DNA of 64,000 nt from [Mycobacterium] fortunisiensis. GTDB lineage: Bacteria; Actinomycetota; Actinomycetes; Mycobacteriales; Mycobacteriaceae. This document shows positions 1-9,315 of this stretch, in pieces. How positions within the stretch are numbered: the stretch's first letter is position 1; each line of letters opens with the position of its first letter. Position numbers and translations under genes: made by a program. The notes under the pieces are model-generated. The model ran no database searches. It had not been told where the DNA came from and saw only the letters and a list, made by a program, of their open reading frames with translations. Location of the stretch: assembly GCF_019050325.1 (NCBI RefSeq), contig NZ_VOMB01000016.1:787168-851167 (forward strand). Direction: 5' to 3'.

Positions 1-836
1 TGACGGTGCGGCGTTTCGCAGAGCGCTTCGCCCGCTTCAACCTTCGCGCCCAGGTGATCCGGCCGTCGTACGGTCTGGCCGAGGCGACGCTGTACGTGGC
101 CACGCGAACTCCGGGACAGCCTCCGCTGGTCGCGAACTTCGAACCGGAAAAGCTCTCGGCCGGGCATGCCGAGCGGTGCGGCAGTGGCACGCCGTTGATC
201 AGTTACGGCACACCGGATTCGCCGTTGGTACGCATCGTGGACCCCGAGCAGTGCACGGAGTGCCCGGCCGGCATGATCGGTGAGATCTGGGTGCACGGCG
301 AGAACGTCTCGGCCGGGTACTGGAACAAGCCGGAGGAGACCGAACAGACCTTTGGCGGACGTATCGTCGACGCACCGGCCGAGGTGCCGGCCCAACAGTG
401 GCTGCGCACCGGCGATCTGGGCTTCATCTCCGAGGGTGAGCTGTTCATCATCGGCCGGATGAAGGACCTGCTGATCATCCGTGGCCGCAACCACTACCCG
501 GACGACATCGAGGCAACGGTGCAGGTGATCACCCGCGGCCGGGTGGCTGCGGTCGCGGTACCCGACGACGCGACGGAAGCGCTGGTGGTGATCGCCGAGA
601 TCAAGAAGAAGGGTGAGGACGCCGACGCGGTCGCCGAGTACCTCCGCAATGTGAAAGGTGAAGTCGCTTCGGCGGTTTCAACGGCACACGGGGTGTCAGT
701 GGCTGATGTCGTGTTGGTGTCGGCGGGCTCGATTCCCATCACCACCAGCGGCAAGACCAGGCGCTCGGCGTGTGTCGTGAAGTACCGCGACGGCAGCTTC
801 ACCCGCGTCGACGCCAAAGTGCCTGTCGGCCAGTGA
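1..836 (+). CDS. Long-chain fatty-acyl-AMP ligase (FadD/FAAL), C-terminal part only
   Basis: The gene enters from the left edge, so only about 277 C-terminal residues are seen. These enzymes activate a fatty acid as acyl-AMP and load it on a polyketide synthase or acyl carrier. Visible adenylation motifs are YGLAEATL near the start of the visible part, WLRTGDLG in the middle and [16 protein letters not shown] at the hinge to the small C-terminal domain. The end, [16 protein letters not shown], is typical of mycobacterial FAAL-type FadD proteins such as FadD24 and FadD32. The position upstream of ileS corresponds to fadD24 (Rv1529) in M. tuberculosis, beside pks5 and papA4. Its stop overlaps the GTG start of the next gene. 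The exact paralogue cannot be fixed without the N-terminus. Confidence 0.85.
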   Translation, partial: TVRRFAERFARFNLRAQVIRPSYGLAEATLYVATRTPGQPPLVANFEPEKLSAGHAERCGSGTPLISYGTPDSPLVRIVDPEQCTECPAGMIGEIWVHGENVSAGYWNKPEETEQTFGGRIVDAPAEVPAQQWLRTGDLGFISEGELFIIGRMKDLLIIRGRNHYPDDIEATVQVITRGRVAAVAVPDDATEALVVIAEIKKKGEDADAVAEYLRNVKGEVASAVSTAHGVSVADVVLVSAGSIPITTSGKTRRSACVVKYRDGSFTRVDAKVPVGQ

Positions 837-2122
837 CCCGCTCGACGTCCCGGCCGGCGGTCCCACCTCCACTGCCGGCTCGGGTCGCCGGCCCGAACCT
901 GAGCCGCCGGAGAACTGCCGTCTACCTCGGTATCACGCTGCTGGTCACGGCGTGGTCGCTGGCGATCGTCTACGTCGCAGTGTCGGTGGTTCCCATCGAC
1001 CACTACCTGATCTCGTACTACGTCGTCGACTACCGGTTCGGCTTCACCCGCCGTGGCCTTGCCGGCGAGATTGTCGGAAATGTTTCCGATGCCGACTTTT
1101 TCGTCAACGCGTACGCCATCCGGTGGATTTCCACCGCGGTGTACCTGCTCGGTCTGGCCGCTCTCGGGTACAAGCTGCTCGCCAAACGACGCTCCGAGCG
1201 CCGGATCATGGTGGCGATACTGCTTGCCGTACTGCCGTTCGGCGTTCCGTACGCGGTGTACTCGGCGCGTCCGGACCTGTTCGGGGCGGTCGCGCTGATC
1301 GCGCTGTGTCTGGCCCTCACGATCGGCCCGCGGCCCCGGTCGGCGGTGTTGTGGTGTGCGCTGTTCGGAGCGGTCATCGCGGTGCTGGCGCTGGTGCACG
1401 AGGGCATTGCGCTTGAATTCGGGCTCGGTGCGATCTTGGCCGTCATGGTGCTGGCCCGGGGGCTGTCGGCGGCAGTGCACCGCCTCTGCGCGGTCTTGGC
1501 GATCGGCCCCGGCCTGATCGTGGTGCTCGCGGTGGCCGCGCTTGCCAATCACGATGTCAGCGACAGGGTGTGCGCGACCGTTCCACATCGGATGATCGAG
1601 ACGCCGTTCTCATCGATCAAGTCGGCCCCGGAGCTGGTCGACTACCTCACCGGAGCGACGCCGCACATGTCGGACTATCACGACTGGGTGTGCGGGTGGT
1701 ACCTGTCGACGTTCGATCACTCCATCAGCGACGGGATGCGGGAGGTTGCCGCGGTCGGATGGCCGGCACTGGTCGGTTCGTTGGTACTGGGCCTGGTCGG
1801 GATGGCCCTGACCCTGCGGGCGGTGAGCTATTTTTCCGGTGTCCCGCTGCGCAGCTTCGTCGGTGAGCTGAACGGCCGTTATGCTTTGCCGGCCTTCGGG
1901 GTGCTGCTGTCGCTGCCGCTGTTTCTCACCGGCGTCGACTGGACCCGCTGGCTTCTCGTCATCGCGTTCGACGTGGTGGTTGTCTACGTCCTGTACGCAG
2001 CTCGGCGCTCCGAAATCGACGAGACACCGTCGGCGCGCACCGTGCGCCGGTTCCCGCTCGTGGCAGCGGGATTCATGCTGATCCCGCTCGGCCTGGCGCC
2101 CGGCGGCGGTCCGACGAGATAG
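833..2122 (+). CDS. Polytopic membrane protein of unknown function
   Basis: The protein is about 429 residues. The GTG start at 833 overlaps the fadD stop as GTGA, which implies translational coupling. After a basic, proline-rich cytoplasmic head of about 25 residues there are roughly nine to ten hydrophobic segments. The second loop carries a motif [15 protein letters not shown]. Similar RRGL-G-E signatures occur in uncharacterised polytopic proteins of cell-envelope loci. A soluble loop of about 70 residues ([13 protein letters not shown] to DHSISDGM) sits mid-protein and contains two cysteines. The neighbours suggest a role in making or moving a surface lipid, but this is inference. An upstream in-frame ATG at 770 lies inside fadD and is less likely. 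Confidence 0.7.
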   Translation: MTRSTSRPAVPPPLPARVAGPNLSRRRTAVYLGITLLVTAWSLAIVYVAVSVVPIDHYLISYYVVDYRFGFTRRGLAGEIVGNVSDADFFVNAYAIRWISTAVYLLGLAALGYKLLAKRRSERRIMVAILLAVLPFGVPYAVYSARPDLFGAVALIALCLALTIGPRPRSAVLWCALFGAVIAVLALVHEGIALEFGLGAILAVMVLARGLSAAVHRLCAVLAIGPGLIVVLAVAALANHDVSDRVCATVPHRMIETPFSSIKSAPELVDYLTGATPHMSDYHDWVCGWYLSTFDHSISDGMREVAAVGWPALVGSLVLGLVGMALTLRAVSYFSGVPLRSFVGELNGRYALPAFGVLLSLPLFLTGVDWTRWLLVIAFDVVVVYVLYAARRSEIDETPSARTVRRFPLVAAGFMLIPLGLAPGGGPTR

Positions 2123-2135
2123 CCGGCCGGCCCGA

Positions 2136-2576
2136 CTATCCGAAGGGCCACGGCGGAGGCGGCAAACCCGGCGGCGGTGGTGGCGGGGGCAATCCCGGCG
2201 GCGGTGGGGGAGGCGGCAGATCCTGTGGCGAGGGCAATTGCGGCCCAGGCAAACCGACGCCGGGAACAGCCGGCAGCGGAAGTCCCGGCGGTCCGACCGA
2301 TACCGGGACACTCACCTGGGCGGGGGCCGGCCAGTCGGTCGGCACCGGGCCCGGCTCTGGAATCGGGCCAACCTGTGCCAGGAGTTGCTGCACCTCAGGG
2401 GTACACGTCGGGCACTGCAACAGCGGAGCCTCGTTCGCGGCCTCATGATTTTCGGTGTTGACGGGCAATTGCGGATCAATCGGATCGGCCGCGGCGACAC
2501 CGCTCGCGATTCCGTACATGACGACGCCTACCGTGGCGACGCCGGCTGTACGCAGCAGCCGGTGCGAGAAACTCAT
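2136..2576 (-). CDS. Small exported proline-rich protein
   Basis: The protein is 146 residues. A signal peptide is visible: MSFSHRLLRTAG, a hydrophobic stretch, then an Ala-rich end with likely cleavage near ASGVAAADP. The mature part has one CPTC pair and then a proline-rich region. The last 45 residues are nearly pure repeats of Pro-rich runs joined by GLPPP. It resembles other short secreted Pro-rich mycobacterial proteins and may span or bind the cell wall, but no function is known. The ATG at 2576 is chosen because GAGGGAGC lies just upstream and because the residues before it do not look like protein. It follows the GAP-like gene by 50 bases on the same strand, so the two are probably co-transcribed. 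Confidence 0.75.
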   Translation of the reverse strand: MSFSHRLLRTAGVATVGVVMYGIASGVAAADPIDPQLPVNTENHEAANEAPLLQCPTCTPEVQQLLAQVGPIPEPGPVPTDWPAPAQVSVPVSVGPPGLPLPAVPGVGLPGPQLPSPQDLPPPPPPPGLPPPPPPPGLPPPPWPFG

Positions 2577-2626
2577 CGAGTGCTCCCTCGATTGGAATGT
2601 CGTTCGATCATAGTCGTTTCGATTGC

Positions 2627-3337
2627 TCATAACCCGGCTACGCCGACGGTGACGAGTGCAGCGCCGGCGAGCGTGAGAATCAGTGCGACATCGCGGCGGG
2701 TACGGGCCAGGACCCAGGCCCGCATCGCTTCGAGTCGGGCCTGGGTCGCGGCCGGGGCCACCAGGAAACTGGCGATGGGAATGGCGACCACGGTGTTGGC
2801 GACGGCGACGAACGTGATGAGCAGACCGAGCTGGTCCAGTGGCGCGGCGCCGGATGTGCCGATGAGGATCAGCAGGGCCAGATAATCGATGGAGGGCAAG
2901 GCAATTGCCAGTCCCATCGCGCCGGAGAACCATGGGGAGCTGCCCCGGACCAGGCCTTTGACCCGGGAAGCCACGAACGTGAGGGTTCGCGATTGGCCCG
3001 GCGGTGGTGGCCCGCCGGTGGCCGTTATTGCGGCATCGGGTGTGCGGGCGAATCGGCCGAGCGGTAGCTTGCTCGCCAGAACGGCAGCGGCGAGGACCGC
3101 GAGGACGCCGAACACGACCTGAATTTTGGCGGTGCTGAACTCGGGTGCGCCCAGCACGCCCGGACGAACCACGAACAGCACGATCAATCCCGCCGTGACG
3201 CTCATCAGGAAGCTGCCGCACAGAAACGCCAGCAGTTGCAGCACCGGCCTCGGCCGGCCCAGTGCCAGGGTGATCAGACCGAGCCGCATCGGCTCGAAGT
3301 TCACCGCGATGGCAAGGCCGAGCACGGTGATCCACAC
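2627..3337 (-). CDS. GAP/Sap-family membrane protein (glycolipid export helper)
   Basis: The protein is about 236 residues with six likely membrane segments. It matches the GAP (GPL addressing protein)/Sap family, which helps carry glycolipids such as GPL and sulfolipid to the mycobacterial surface with MmpL proteins. Family signs are the N-terminal WITVLGLAIAVNFEPMRLGLI and the loop PSIDYLALLILIG. I choose the GTG at 3337 because family members start with M-W just before this motif and because AAGG lies about nine bases upstream. An alternative start at 3394 adds 19 polar residues. It is divergent from papA and faces the MmpL gene across it. The family call is good; the substrate is unknown. 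Confidence 0.75.
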   Translation of the reverse strand: MWITVLGLAIAVNFEPMRLGLITLALGRPRPVLQLLAFLCGSFLMSVTAGLIVLFVVRPGVLGAPEFSTAKIQVVFGVLAVLAAAVLASKLPLGRFARTPDAAITATGGPPPPGQSRTLTFVASRVKGLVRGSSPWFSGAMGLAIALPSIDYLALLILIGTSGAAPLDQLGLLITFVAVANTVVAIPIASFLVAPAATQARLEAMRAWVLARTRRDVALILTLAGAALVTVGVAGL

Positions 3338-3443
3338 ATCACCGGACCTTACTCGAACCCCACTGGGGGGTGTCCGGCTCACAGACCGCGCCACCGAAGG
3401 CGCGGCAGGTACACGCGGACCGGTGACGATCTAACATGCCGAG

Positions 3444-4772
3444 GTGGACAACACCCTCACGTACATGGACCAGGGGTCATTCCTCGGGCTGCGGGCGCTC
3501 GGCCGGGCACCGATCATGCAGTTCACCTGGATCTACCCGGACGGGGTCGACATCGCCGGTTTGCGGCGATTCCACCGCAACCTCGGGCACGGGCTGCTGG
3601 GCCGCCGCATCGAGCGCTCACCGCTGCACTTTGGCAGGCATCGCTGGATTCGGTCCGAGGGTCCCGCCGACATCGCCGTCGCCGCAGCGGAGCGCCCCCG
3701 CGGCGAAGTCAGCGCGTGGGCTGACGAACGCATCGTCGTCCCGATCGATCCGGAACGGGGACCGGCCTGGCACCTGGGCGTCCTGCCGCTGACCGGAGGT
3801 GGCGACGCTGTCAGCCTGGTGGTGTCGCACTCCGTCGCCGATGCGCTGGGCCTGACCCTGGCGATCGCCGATGCCGCCGCGGGAATCCGCCGTGACCTGG
3901 GTTATCCCGAACCGGGGTCGACCCCCCGCAAGCGGGCCCTGTGGCGGGACTTGCGGCGCGCGGCCCGGGATCTCCCGGAGGCGGGCCGGGCGGTTCTCGC
4001 GACGGCCCGGGTGGCCCGCGCACAGAGCGAGGATCTGGCGGCCTCGGCCAAATCGGCCGCACCGGCGGTCAGGCTGGGCTCCCTCGACCCGATCATCCCG
4101 CCCACGGTCACCGCCTACGTCGATCTGGCCGACTGGGACAAGCGGGTGAACGACCTTGGTGGAACCAGCAATTCGCTGTTCGCCGGATACGCCGCCCGGT
4201 TGGGGATGCGGCTGGGCCGGGTCGATGCAGAGGGCCAGGCCATGCTGTCGTATCCGGTGAGCGACCGTACCGACGGGGATACCCGGGCCAACGCACTGAA
4301 CACCGTGACTGCGATCGTGGATCCGGCGCCGGCCACCGCCGACCTGACCGAGATTCGGGCCGAACTCAAGCGGGTGCTCACCGAGTTGGGCAGTGCACCG
4401 GATGCCAACCTGGCGCCGTTGCCGTTGACTCCGTACGTGCCGAAGTTCCTGGTGCGTCGGCTGGAACGGATGGTCCTGAAAGTCGGCAGCCCGATCGGCT
4501 GTTCCAACCTCGGTGAGTTGCCCCCGGCGGCGAACCGACCGGACGGCACCGATGCCGATTTTCTGTCCTTCCGCATGGTCGAGCCCGGCGTCACCCCTGG
4601 CGTGCTGGAAAGCCTTGGGGGACTGCTCTATTTGGCGTCGGGCCGGGCCGGCAAACGGATATTCCTCACGGTGGCCGCATGGACGGCGGGCGGCGCCAAT
4701 ACCCGCACTGAGTTGGCCGAGGCGGTGCGGCGCACGCTAGGCGACTTCGAGTTGCCGGCCCTCATCGACTGA
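3444..4772 (+). CDS. Pap-type (polyketide-associated) acyltransferase
   Basis: The protein is 442 residues with a condensation-domain-like fold of the Pap family. Pap enzymes move acyl chains from polyketide synthases or donors onto trehalose-based or other lipids. The active-site motif is H129-S-V-A-D133 in SLVVSHSVADALG; the second His and the Asp of the usual HHxxxDG are kept while the first His is Ser and the Gly is Ala. The C-terminal half has SNLGELP and a latch-like region, typical of the family. It is divergent from the GAP-like gene (107 bases from its start) and converges on mmpL, whose end lies 20 bases away. The start is the GTG at 3444; an in-frame ATG at 3465 is possible. Confidence 0.8.
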   Translation: MDNTLTYMDQGSFLGLRALGRAPIMQFTWIYPDGVDIAGLRRFHRNLGHGLLGRRIERSPLHFGRHRWIRSEGPADIAVAAAERPRGEVSAWADERIVVPIDPERGPAWHLGVLPLTGGGDAVSLVVSHSVADALGLTLAIADAAAGIRRDLGYPEPGSTPRKRALWRDLRRAARDLPEAGRAVLATARVARAQSEDLAASAKSAAPAVRLGSLDPIIPPTVTAYVDLADWDKRVNDLGGTSNSLFAGYAARLGMRLGRVDAEGQAMLSYPVSDRTDGDTRANALNTVTAIVDPAPATADLTEIRAELKRVLTELGSAPDANLAPLPLTPYVPKFLVRRLERMVLKVGSPIGCSNLGELPPAANRPDGTDADFLSFRMVEPGVTPGVLESLGGLLYLASGRAGKRIFLTVAAWTAGGANTRTELAEAVRRTLGDFELPALID

Positions 4773-4792
4773 GGTTCGCGCTGGCCGGCGCG

Positions 4793-7700
4793 TCAATCTG
4801 CGGCAGTCGCCAACTCTTGGTCGGGTTCGGAATTCTCGACGGCCTTTTCGGGGCGTTTCGTCTCGGGCTGCCAGCGAGACGGCCACCAATTGAACCGGCC
4901 CACCAGGACGGCGATCGCCGGGACCGTCGTGGTGCGCACCAGGAAGGTGTCGAGCAGGATTCCCACCCCGATGATGAAACCGGCCTGCACCAGTGTGCTG
5001 ATGCTGGCGAACAGCATGCCGAACATCGACGCGGTGAAGATCAGTCCCGCTGCGGTGATCACCCCGCCGGTGGCGCCGACGGTCCGAATCACCGCGGTGC
5101 GCAGGCCATGTGGTGATTCTTCGCGGATCCGCGAGATCAGTAGCAGGTTGTAGTCGGCACCGACCGCGACCAAGATGATGAATGTCAGGCCCGGCACACT
5201 CCAGTGCAACTCCTGACCCAGGCCTACCTGGAAGAGCAACACCCCGATGCCGAGTGCCGACAGGTACGAAATCACCACCGAGGCAATCAGATACAGCGGC
5301 GCCACCAGTGCCCGCAGCAGCACCACGAGAATCAGGAACACCACGGCCACCGTCACCAGGATGATAAATCTGATGTCCTCGTTGTAGTACTCGCGGGTGT
5401 CGCGAAGCGAGACCGAGTACCCGGTCATCGAAACCTTGGCGTCGGCGAGTGTGGTGTTGGGTTGTGCATGATGAGCGACATCCAGGATCGCGTCGATCTG
5501 ATCCATCGCGTCGGTGCCGAACGGGTTGAGCTTGGTTTGGATCATGTACCGCACCGTGTGGCCGTCGGGTGAAAAGAACAGCGCCGCAGCTTTTTTGAAG
5601 TCATCAGTGGCCAGGAACTGGGGCGGTACGTAGAAGCCCGACATCGACGGTGTCCTGGCCTCGTTCTTCATCGCCAGCAGGAATGCCGACGCGTCGCCCA
5701 GGCCGCCGCCCATCTTCTTGGTTTCGTTGACCAGCAGGTTCACCCCCTCGGCCACCTGCCGGCTGGCATCGGCGAGCGTGTCGGCGTGCTGCTGCAGCGT
5801 CGCCATCTGCCGCCGCATGGCCGACGGATCGTCCATCCCGGCCGAACGTAGCGCTTTGGTGGCGGTGTCGAACGCCCCGCGGAGATTGTCGGTGGTTGCA
5901 CCCAGAGTCTGGTTTCCCTCGGTGGCCTTCAATTGCCGGGCCAACTGGGCGATTCCGGCCAGGGTGCCATTGTCCCCGGCGTCCACCAGCCGTTGCAGCT
6001 GGCCGCGGGAGTCGCGGCAGGATGGGTCCGCATCGCAGATCGGGCTGGCATTCAGTGCGGTCAGGACCGGGCGGGCCCGCTGGACCGAGTCGGCCGCATC
6101 GTCGAGGGTCACGCCGATCGAGTCACCGAGCGACCGCATGGAGAGGACAAGTTTGGCGGCGCTGTCGAACTGGTTGAGCGCCTTCTCGCCGCCGAACTGT
6201 TTCTGCATCGAGGACAACGCGTCGATCAGGCCGCCGACGGTGACGGCCGCCTGCCCGAGTTGACCTCGGACCCCGCCGAGGACGTCGGCGATCTGGGTGG
6301 CGCCGCTGGCCAGCTTGTCCATATCGCCACCGCGCTCAGAGACCAGCGACGAGGCATCGTCGAGTTTGGAGCCGACCTCGCCGGCTTGAAACGACAGCCT
6401 GGCCTGCTCCAGCGATTCTCCGGTGGGGCGGGTGATACCGCGCACCGCCTCGATGTTGGGAAGCTGACTGATTCGCTGGGCCATCTGCTCGAGGTCGGCG
6501 AGTTCCTTCGGCCCGCGCAGATCGTGCGGGGATTCGACCAGCAGGTACTGCGGCAGGCTGGAATTCACCGGAAAATGCGCGGCGATCGCGTCGTACCCCT
6601 GGAGGCTTTCCACCGACCCGGGCAGTGCCTTGCGGTCGTCGTAGTTGTAGCTGGCCAGGCCCGCGCAGCTGGCGAGGATCACCAGCAGCACCAGGCTGAT
6701 GACCAGGTTCCGCCGGGGGTTGCGCACGATCCGCACACCCGAGCGCCGCCACAGCGTGTTGGTGAGACTGCGACGCGGCGAGACCCACCCGCGGCGGCCG
6801 GCCAGGGTGAGCACGGCGGGCAGGAACGTCATGGCGGCCAGACAGCCGATGGCGATGGCGACCGCCAAGGCCACCCCGACCGACGAGAAGATGGTCAGCT
6901 TGGTGAAGACCATCCCCAGGAAGGTGACCGCCACAGTGGCCGCCGACGCGACGATCACCGGTCCGATCGAGTTCAACGCGTTCTTGACGGAGTCTTCGGA
7001 GCTGTGCCCGAGTCTCAGGAAGTCGTGATATCGACTGATCAGGAACACCGCGTAGTCGGTTCCGGTGCCGGCCAGCATCGCGGTGAGAAACACGATGGTC
7101 TGGCTCGAGATGGCAAGGCCGAGACTGCCCAGTCCGGCGACAACTCCTTGCGCGGTCGCCAGCGATACCCCGATGGTCAGCAGTGGCAAGACCATCGTGA
7201 GCGGGTTGCGGTAGATGATGATGAGAATCGTCAGGAGCATGCCCACGGTCGCGAGCTCGATGTGCACGCGGTCCTTCTCACCGACTTCGGCTATATCGGC
7301 CAGGGTGGCGGCCGGTCCGGTGACATGGGCGGTGATCCCGGAACCGTTGACGGCGTCCTTGACGATCCGGGAAACATTCGCCGTCGCGGTATAGGACTGC
7401 GGGGAACCCAACTCACCGGTCAGGCTGACCGGTAACAGCCACGCCTTCCCGTCCTGACTGGTCATCACCTGACGCAGCGGGGGTGTGCTGACAAAATCCT
7501 GCATGGTCACGACGCTCGCGGTGTCGGCACGCAAGGTGTCGACGAGGCGGTGGTAGACCGCCTCGTCGGCGTCGTCCAACCCGTTGTCGTCGCTGAGGAC
7601 GACCAGCAGCATGTTGTCCGACCCGGATTCGTGAAACGCCTCCGACATCTGCCGCGCGGCAACCGACCCGGGTGCATCGGCCGGCAGCATCGCCGGCGGG

Positions 7701-7867
7701 GTCTTCTGGGAGAGTTCGGTCAGCGATGGGAACATCGAGGGCAACGCCGCGGCGAGGACGACCCAGAACCCGATCACCAGCCAGGGCCACCGAACGACGA
7801 CACCGCCCAGCCGATGGAACGCGCCGCTCTCGGAGTTGTCCGCGGAGCCGTGCAGGCTGCGCAACAA
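4793..7867 (-). CDS. MmpL-family RND lipid transporter
   Basis: The protein is 1024 residues, the usual MmpL length. It has one membrane segment near residues 28-46, a large outer loop to about 200, five more segments, a second very large outer loop (about 420-760, rich in Ala, Gln and coiled-coil-like stretches), then a second membrane block. Both halves carry the Asp-Tyr pair needed for proton coupling: GTD271-Y272 in the first and GAD905-Y906 in the second. MmpL proteins export lipids across the inner membrane. Together with the GAP-like protein, the Pap acyltransferase and FadD this makes a lipid synthesis and export set comparable to mmpL10-papA3 or mmpL12 loci. The substrate is not predictable from sequence. 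Confidence 0.88.
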   Translation of the reverse strand: MLRSLHGSADNSESGAFHRLGGVVVRWPWLVIGFWVVLAAALPSMFPSLTELSQKTPPAMLPADAPGSVAARQMSEAFHESGSDNMLLVVLSDDNGLDDADEAVYHRLVDTLRADTASVVTMQDFVSTPPLRQVMTSQDGKAWLLPVSLTGELGSPQSYTATANVSRIVKDAVNGSGITAHVTGPAATLADIAEVGEKDRVHIELATVGMLLTILIIIYRNPLTMVLPLLTIGVSLATAQGVVAGLGSLGLAISSQTIVFLTAMLAGTGTDYAVFLISRYHDFLRLGHSSEDSVKNALNSIGPVIVASAATVAVTFLGMVFTKLTIFSSVGVALAVAIAIGCLAAMTFLPAVLTLAGRRGWVSPRRSLTNTLWRRSGVRIVRNPRRNLVISLVLLVILASCAGLASYNYDDRKALPGSVESLQGYDAIAAHFPVNSSLPQYLLVESPHDLRGPKELADLEQMAQRISQLPNIEAVRGITRPTGESLEQARLSFQAGEVGSKLDDASSLVSERGGDMDKLASGATQIADVLGGVRGQLGQAAVTVGGLIDALSSMQKQFGGEKALNQFDSAAKLVLSMRSLGDSIGVTLDDAADSVQRARPVLTALNASPICDADPSCRDSRGQLQRLVDAGDNGTLAGIAQLARQLKATEGNQTLGATTDNLRGAFDTATKALRSAGMDDPSAMRRQMATLQQHADTLADASRQVAEGVNLLVNETKKMGGGLGDASAFLLAMKNEARTPSMSGFYVPPQFLATDDFKKAAALFFSPDGHTVRYMIQTKLNPFGTDAMDQIDAILDVAHHAQPNTTLADAKVSMTGYSVSLRDTREYYNEDIRFIILVTVAVVFLILVVLLRALVAPLYLIASVVISYLSALGIGVLLFQVGLGQELHWSVPGLTFIILVAVGADYNLLLISRIREESPHGLRTAVIRTVGATGGVITAAGLIFTASMFGMLFASISTLVQAGFIIGVGILLDTFLVRTTTVPAIAVLVGRFNWWPSRWQPETKRPEKAVENSEPDQELATAAD

Positions 7868-7943
7868 CTGTGCTGCCCTACTGATCCTGCATGTCCTTAC
7901 CTATTCCGCAACCGAACACGCGGACAGCCGTTGTCTCGTGCCC

Positions 7944-7956
7944 GGCCCGAGGGGCC
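7944..7956 (-). terminator. Possible hairpin between the membrane-protein gene and mmpL
   Basis: Five-base arms GGCCC and GGGCC flank a GAG loop in the 177-base gap between the end of the 8045-8782 gene and the start of mmpL. There is no U-run after it, so it is only a weak terminator candidate. The rest of the gap must hold the mmpL promoter; TAGGTA at 7893-7898 on the minus strand is a possible -10. Confidence 0.2.
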
Positions 7957-8044
7957 GATGGTGTCAGTGCGGCCAGTGTATGCGGTGCCGCGGCACGGGT
8001 GGGCAATCTCACCGTGCCTGCCCTCGGCGAGACGACCCCGCTGG

Positions 8045-8782
8045 TCAGTGTCGGCCCGCTCCGGTGAAGACCCGGGTCTTGATCCGCCAGGAATGCGCCG
8101 AGGCCAGGGCGAATATCGCACCGCAACCGCAGGCGAAAATCCATACTATGCGGCCGTTTTCGATGGGCTGCAGCGCCGGCACCAGCACCGTGACGGTCCG
8201 GATGCTGCACGCCACGAGCCCGCTCGCGGAGGCGAGTAGGTAGATGTTGGCGATCAGCCGGGACCGCGGGTCCCGGCGCAGCACCAACATGGCGCGGGCG
8301 CCGTAGGCCAACAGGTAGATCAAGGTGCCGCACAGGATGATCCAGTACACGCTCAGCCACAGGTCGGTGGGCACCTGGAAGAAGTCGGCCCGGTAGATCG
8401 TGGCGCCGTTTCCGTAGGAGAACGTCGCCAGCAGCAGCGGGATGCAGATGGTCGCGGGACGTTCCACGTGCTGCTTGAACGACCGCTGCATGGCGTTGTC
8501 GTCCTGCAGTCGCCCCATGGAGTGGTAGACCACGGCCGACGCCGCCACGATGTAGGCGTCGTGCCCGAGGTAGTCCTCGACGTTCCAGTTGCCGGTCAAC
8601 CGGTGCAGGAACGGTCCCACGGTTTCCGAGGCCCACGGTGACATCAAGAACACGGCGACACCCTGCAGCGCGATGTTGAGGGTGGCCGCCACCTCCCATC
8701 GGCAGGACCAGGTGACCCTGCGGATCCACAGGCTCCACACGATGCAGCACAACGTGACGAGAATGAGTGTGGCAACGGACAT
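8045..8782 (-). CDS. Seven-helix integral membrane protein, unknown function
   Basis: The protein is 245 residues with about seven hydrophobic segments. They begin at the N-terminus (MSVATLILVTLCCIVWSLWI) and end in ENGRIVWIFACGCGAIFAL. The middle loops contain VYHSMGRLQDDNAMQRSFKQHVERPAT and TYRADFF-like polar stretches. I chose the ATG at 8782 because the protein starts directly with a membrane helix and the region before it is low-complexity. It lies 44 bases downstream of the helix-turn-helix gene on the same strand, so the two likely form an operon. No known family was recognised. Membrane proteins paired with small DNA-binding proteins recur in mycobacteria, which suggests a sensor or immunity-type role as inference only. 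Confidence 0.65.
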   Translation of the reverse strand: MSVATLILVTLCCIVWSLWIRRVTWSCRWEVAATLNIALQGVAVFLMSPWASETVGPFLHRLTGNWNVEDYLGHDAYIVAASAVVYHSMGRLQDDNAMQRSFKQHVERPATICIPLLLATFSYGNGATIYRADFFQVPTDLWLSVYWIILCGTLIYLLAYGARAMLVLRRDPRSRLIANIYLLASASGLVACSIRTVTVLVPALQPIENGRIVWIFACGCGAIFALASAHSWRIKTRVFTGAGRH

Positions 8783-8826
8783 TGGACTGCCTCGGGGTGA
8801 TGCGGGTGAGAGAAGGACGCCGCCGC

Positions 8827-9276
8827 TTACAGCGGGGGAGCGTCGGATCGGGGGGTCAGCTGGGACAGTTTCCTGGTCTGGGTGCGGGTGGACGTCTCGG
8901 CGGCAGCCACCATCACCGGGGCTGATTCCATGTAGCGCCACACTTCCTGATGGCTCATCAGCCCGAACCGGATCTGCAGGTCGGGATAGCTCAGGTGGAA
9001 GCGGTCGGCGACCTGTCGCAACTCCTCGGCATTGGGGTAGTCGGCCTCTTTGATCCGCCGGTAGTAGGTGCTGCTCGACACGCCGAGGGCACTATAGATC
9101 GCCTTGGCGTCGACATCGCCATCGAGTAGGTAGTCGAGCAGGGCTTTCAGCTGCCTGCCGTTCTCGTCGGTTCGCGGCATCAGCACACCATAGACCTTTT
9201 CCCGGACTTGGTCAGCACCTACCGCGGTAAAACTAGCAATGGCATTATTGACAACGATGTCAGAGATTTGACGCAT
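8827..9276 (-). CDS. Helix-turn-helix DNA-binding regulator
   Basis: The protein is about 149 residues. The central part reads as a helix-turn-helix: DGDVDAKAIYSALGVSSSTYYRRIKE, with YYRRI in the recognition-helix position, followed by YPNAEELRQVADRFHLSYPDLQIRFGL, which looks like a partner helix pair. The C-terminus is polar and low-complexity. I chose the ATG at 9276; a TTG at 9285 is an alternative. The gene is divergent from the condensation-like gene, with only 39 bases between starts. That gap contains inverted repeats, so it probably controls itself and possibly its neighbour. It is not one of the named M. tuberculosis regulators that I recognise. Confidence 0.6.
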   Translation of the reverse strand: MRQISDIVVNNAIASFTAVGADQVREKVYGVLMPRTDENGRQLKALLDYLLDGDVDAKAIYSALGVSSSTYYRRIKEADYPNAEELRQVADRFHLSYPDLQIRFGLMSHQEVWRYMESAPVMVAAAETSTRTQTRKLSQLTPRSDAPPL

Positions 9277-9315
9277 CTCTCCCAATTTTGGGACTCGGTG
9301 GTTAACGTTACAGAT
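9277..9315. promoter_or_regulatory. Divergent promoter/operator region between HTH gene and condensation-like gene
   Basis: An inverted repeat CCCAA-TT-TTGGG lies at 9281-9292, and GTTAACGTTAC at 9301-9311 is partly symmetric. On the plus strand TACAGA (9310-9315) could act as a -10 but would abut the ATG. The 39-base gap must hold both promoters, so the repeats are good candidates for the binding site of the adjacent HTH protein. Confidence 0.4.

Noticed and set aside
2136..2220. CCGGCGG repeats as a CRISPR or PGRS-like array
   Set aside because: They are the codons of the Pro/Gly-rich tail of an exported protein, without spacers.
2136..3335. Long minus-strand frame joining the proline-rich protein to sequence inside the GAP-like gene
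   Set aside because: The upstream part is a frame-shifted reading of the GAP-like gene; the true start is at 2576 with signal peptide and ribosome site.
5800..7435. Large plus-strand frame opposite mmpL
   Set aside because: It is a compositional shadow of the MmpL gene, whose motifs are clear on the minus strand.
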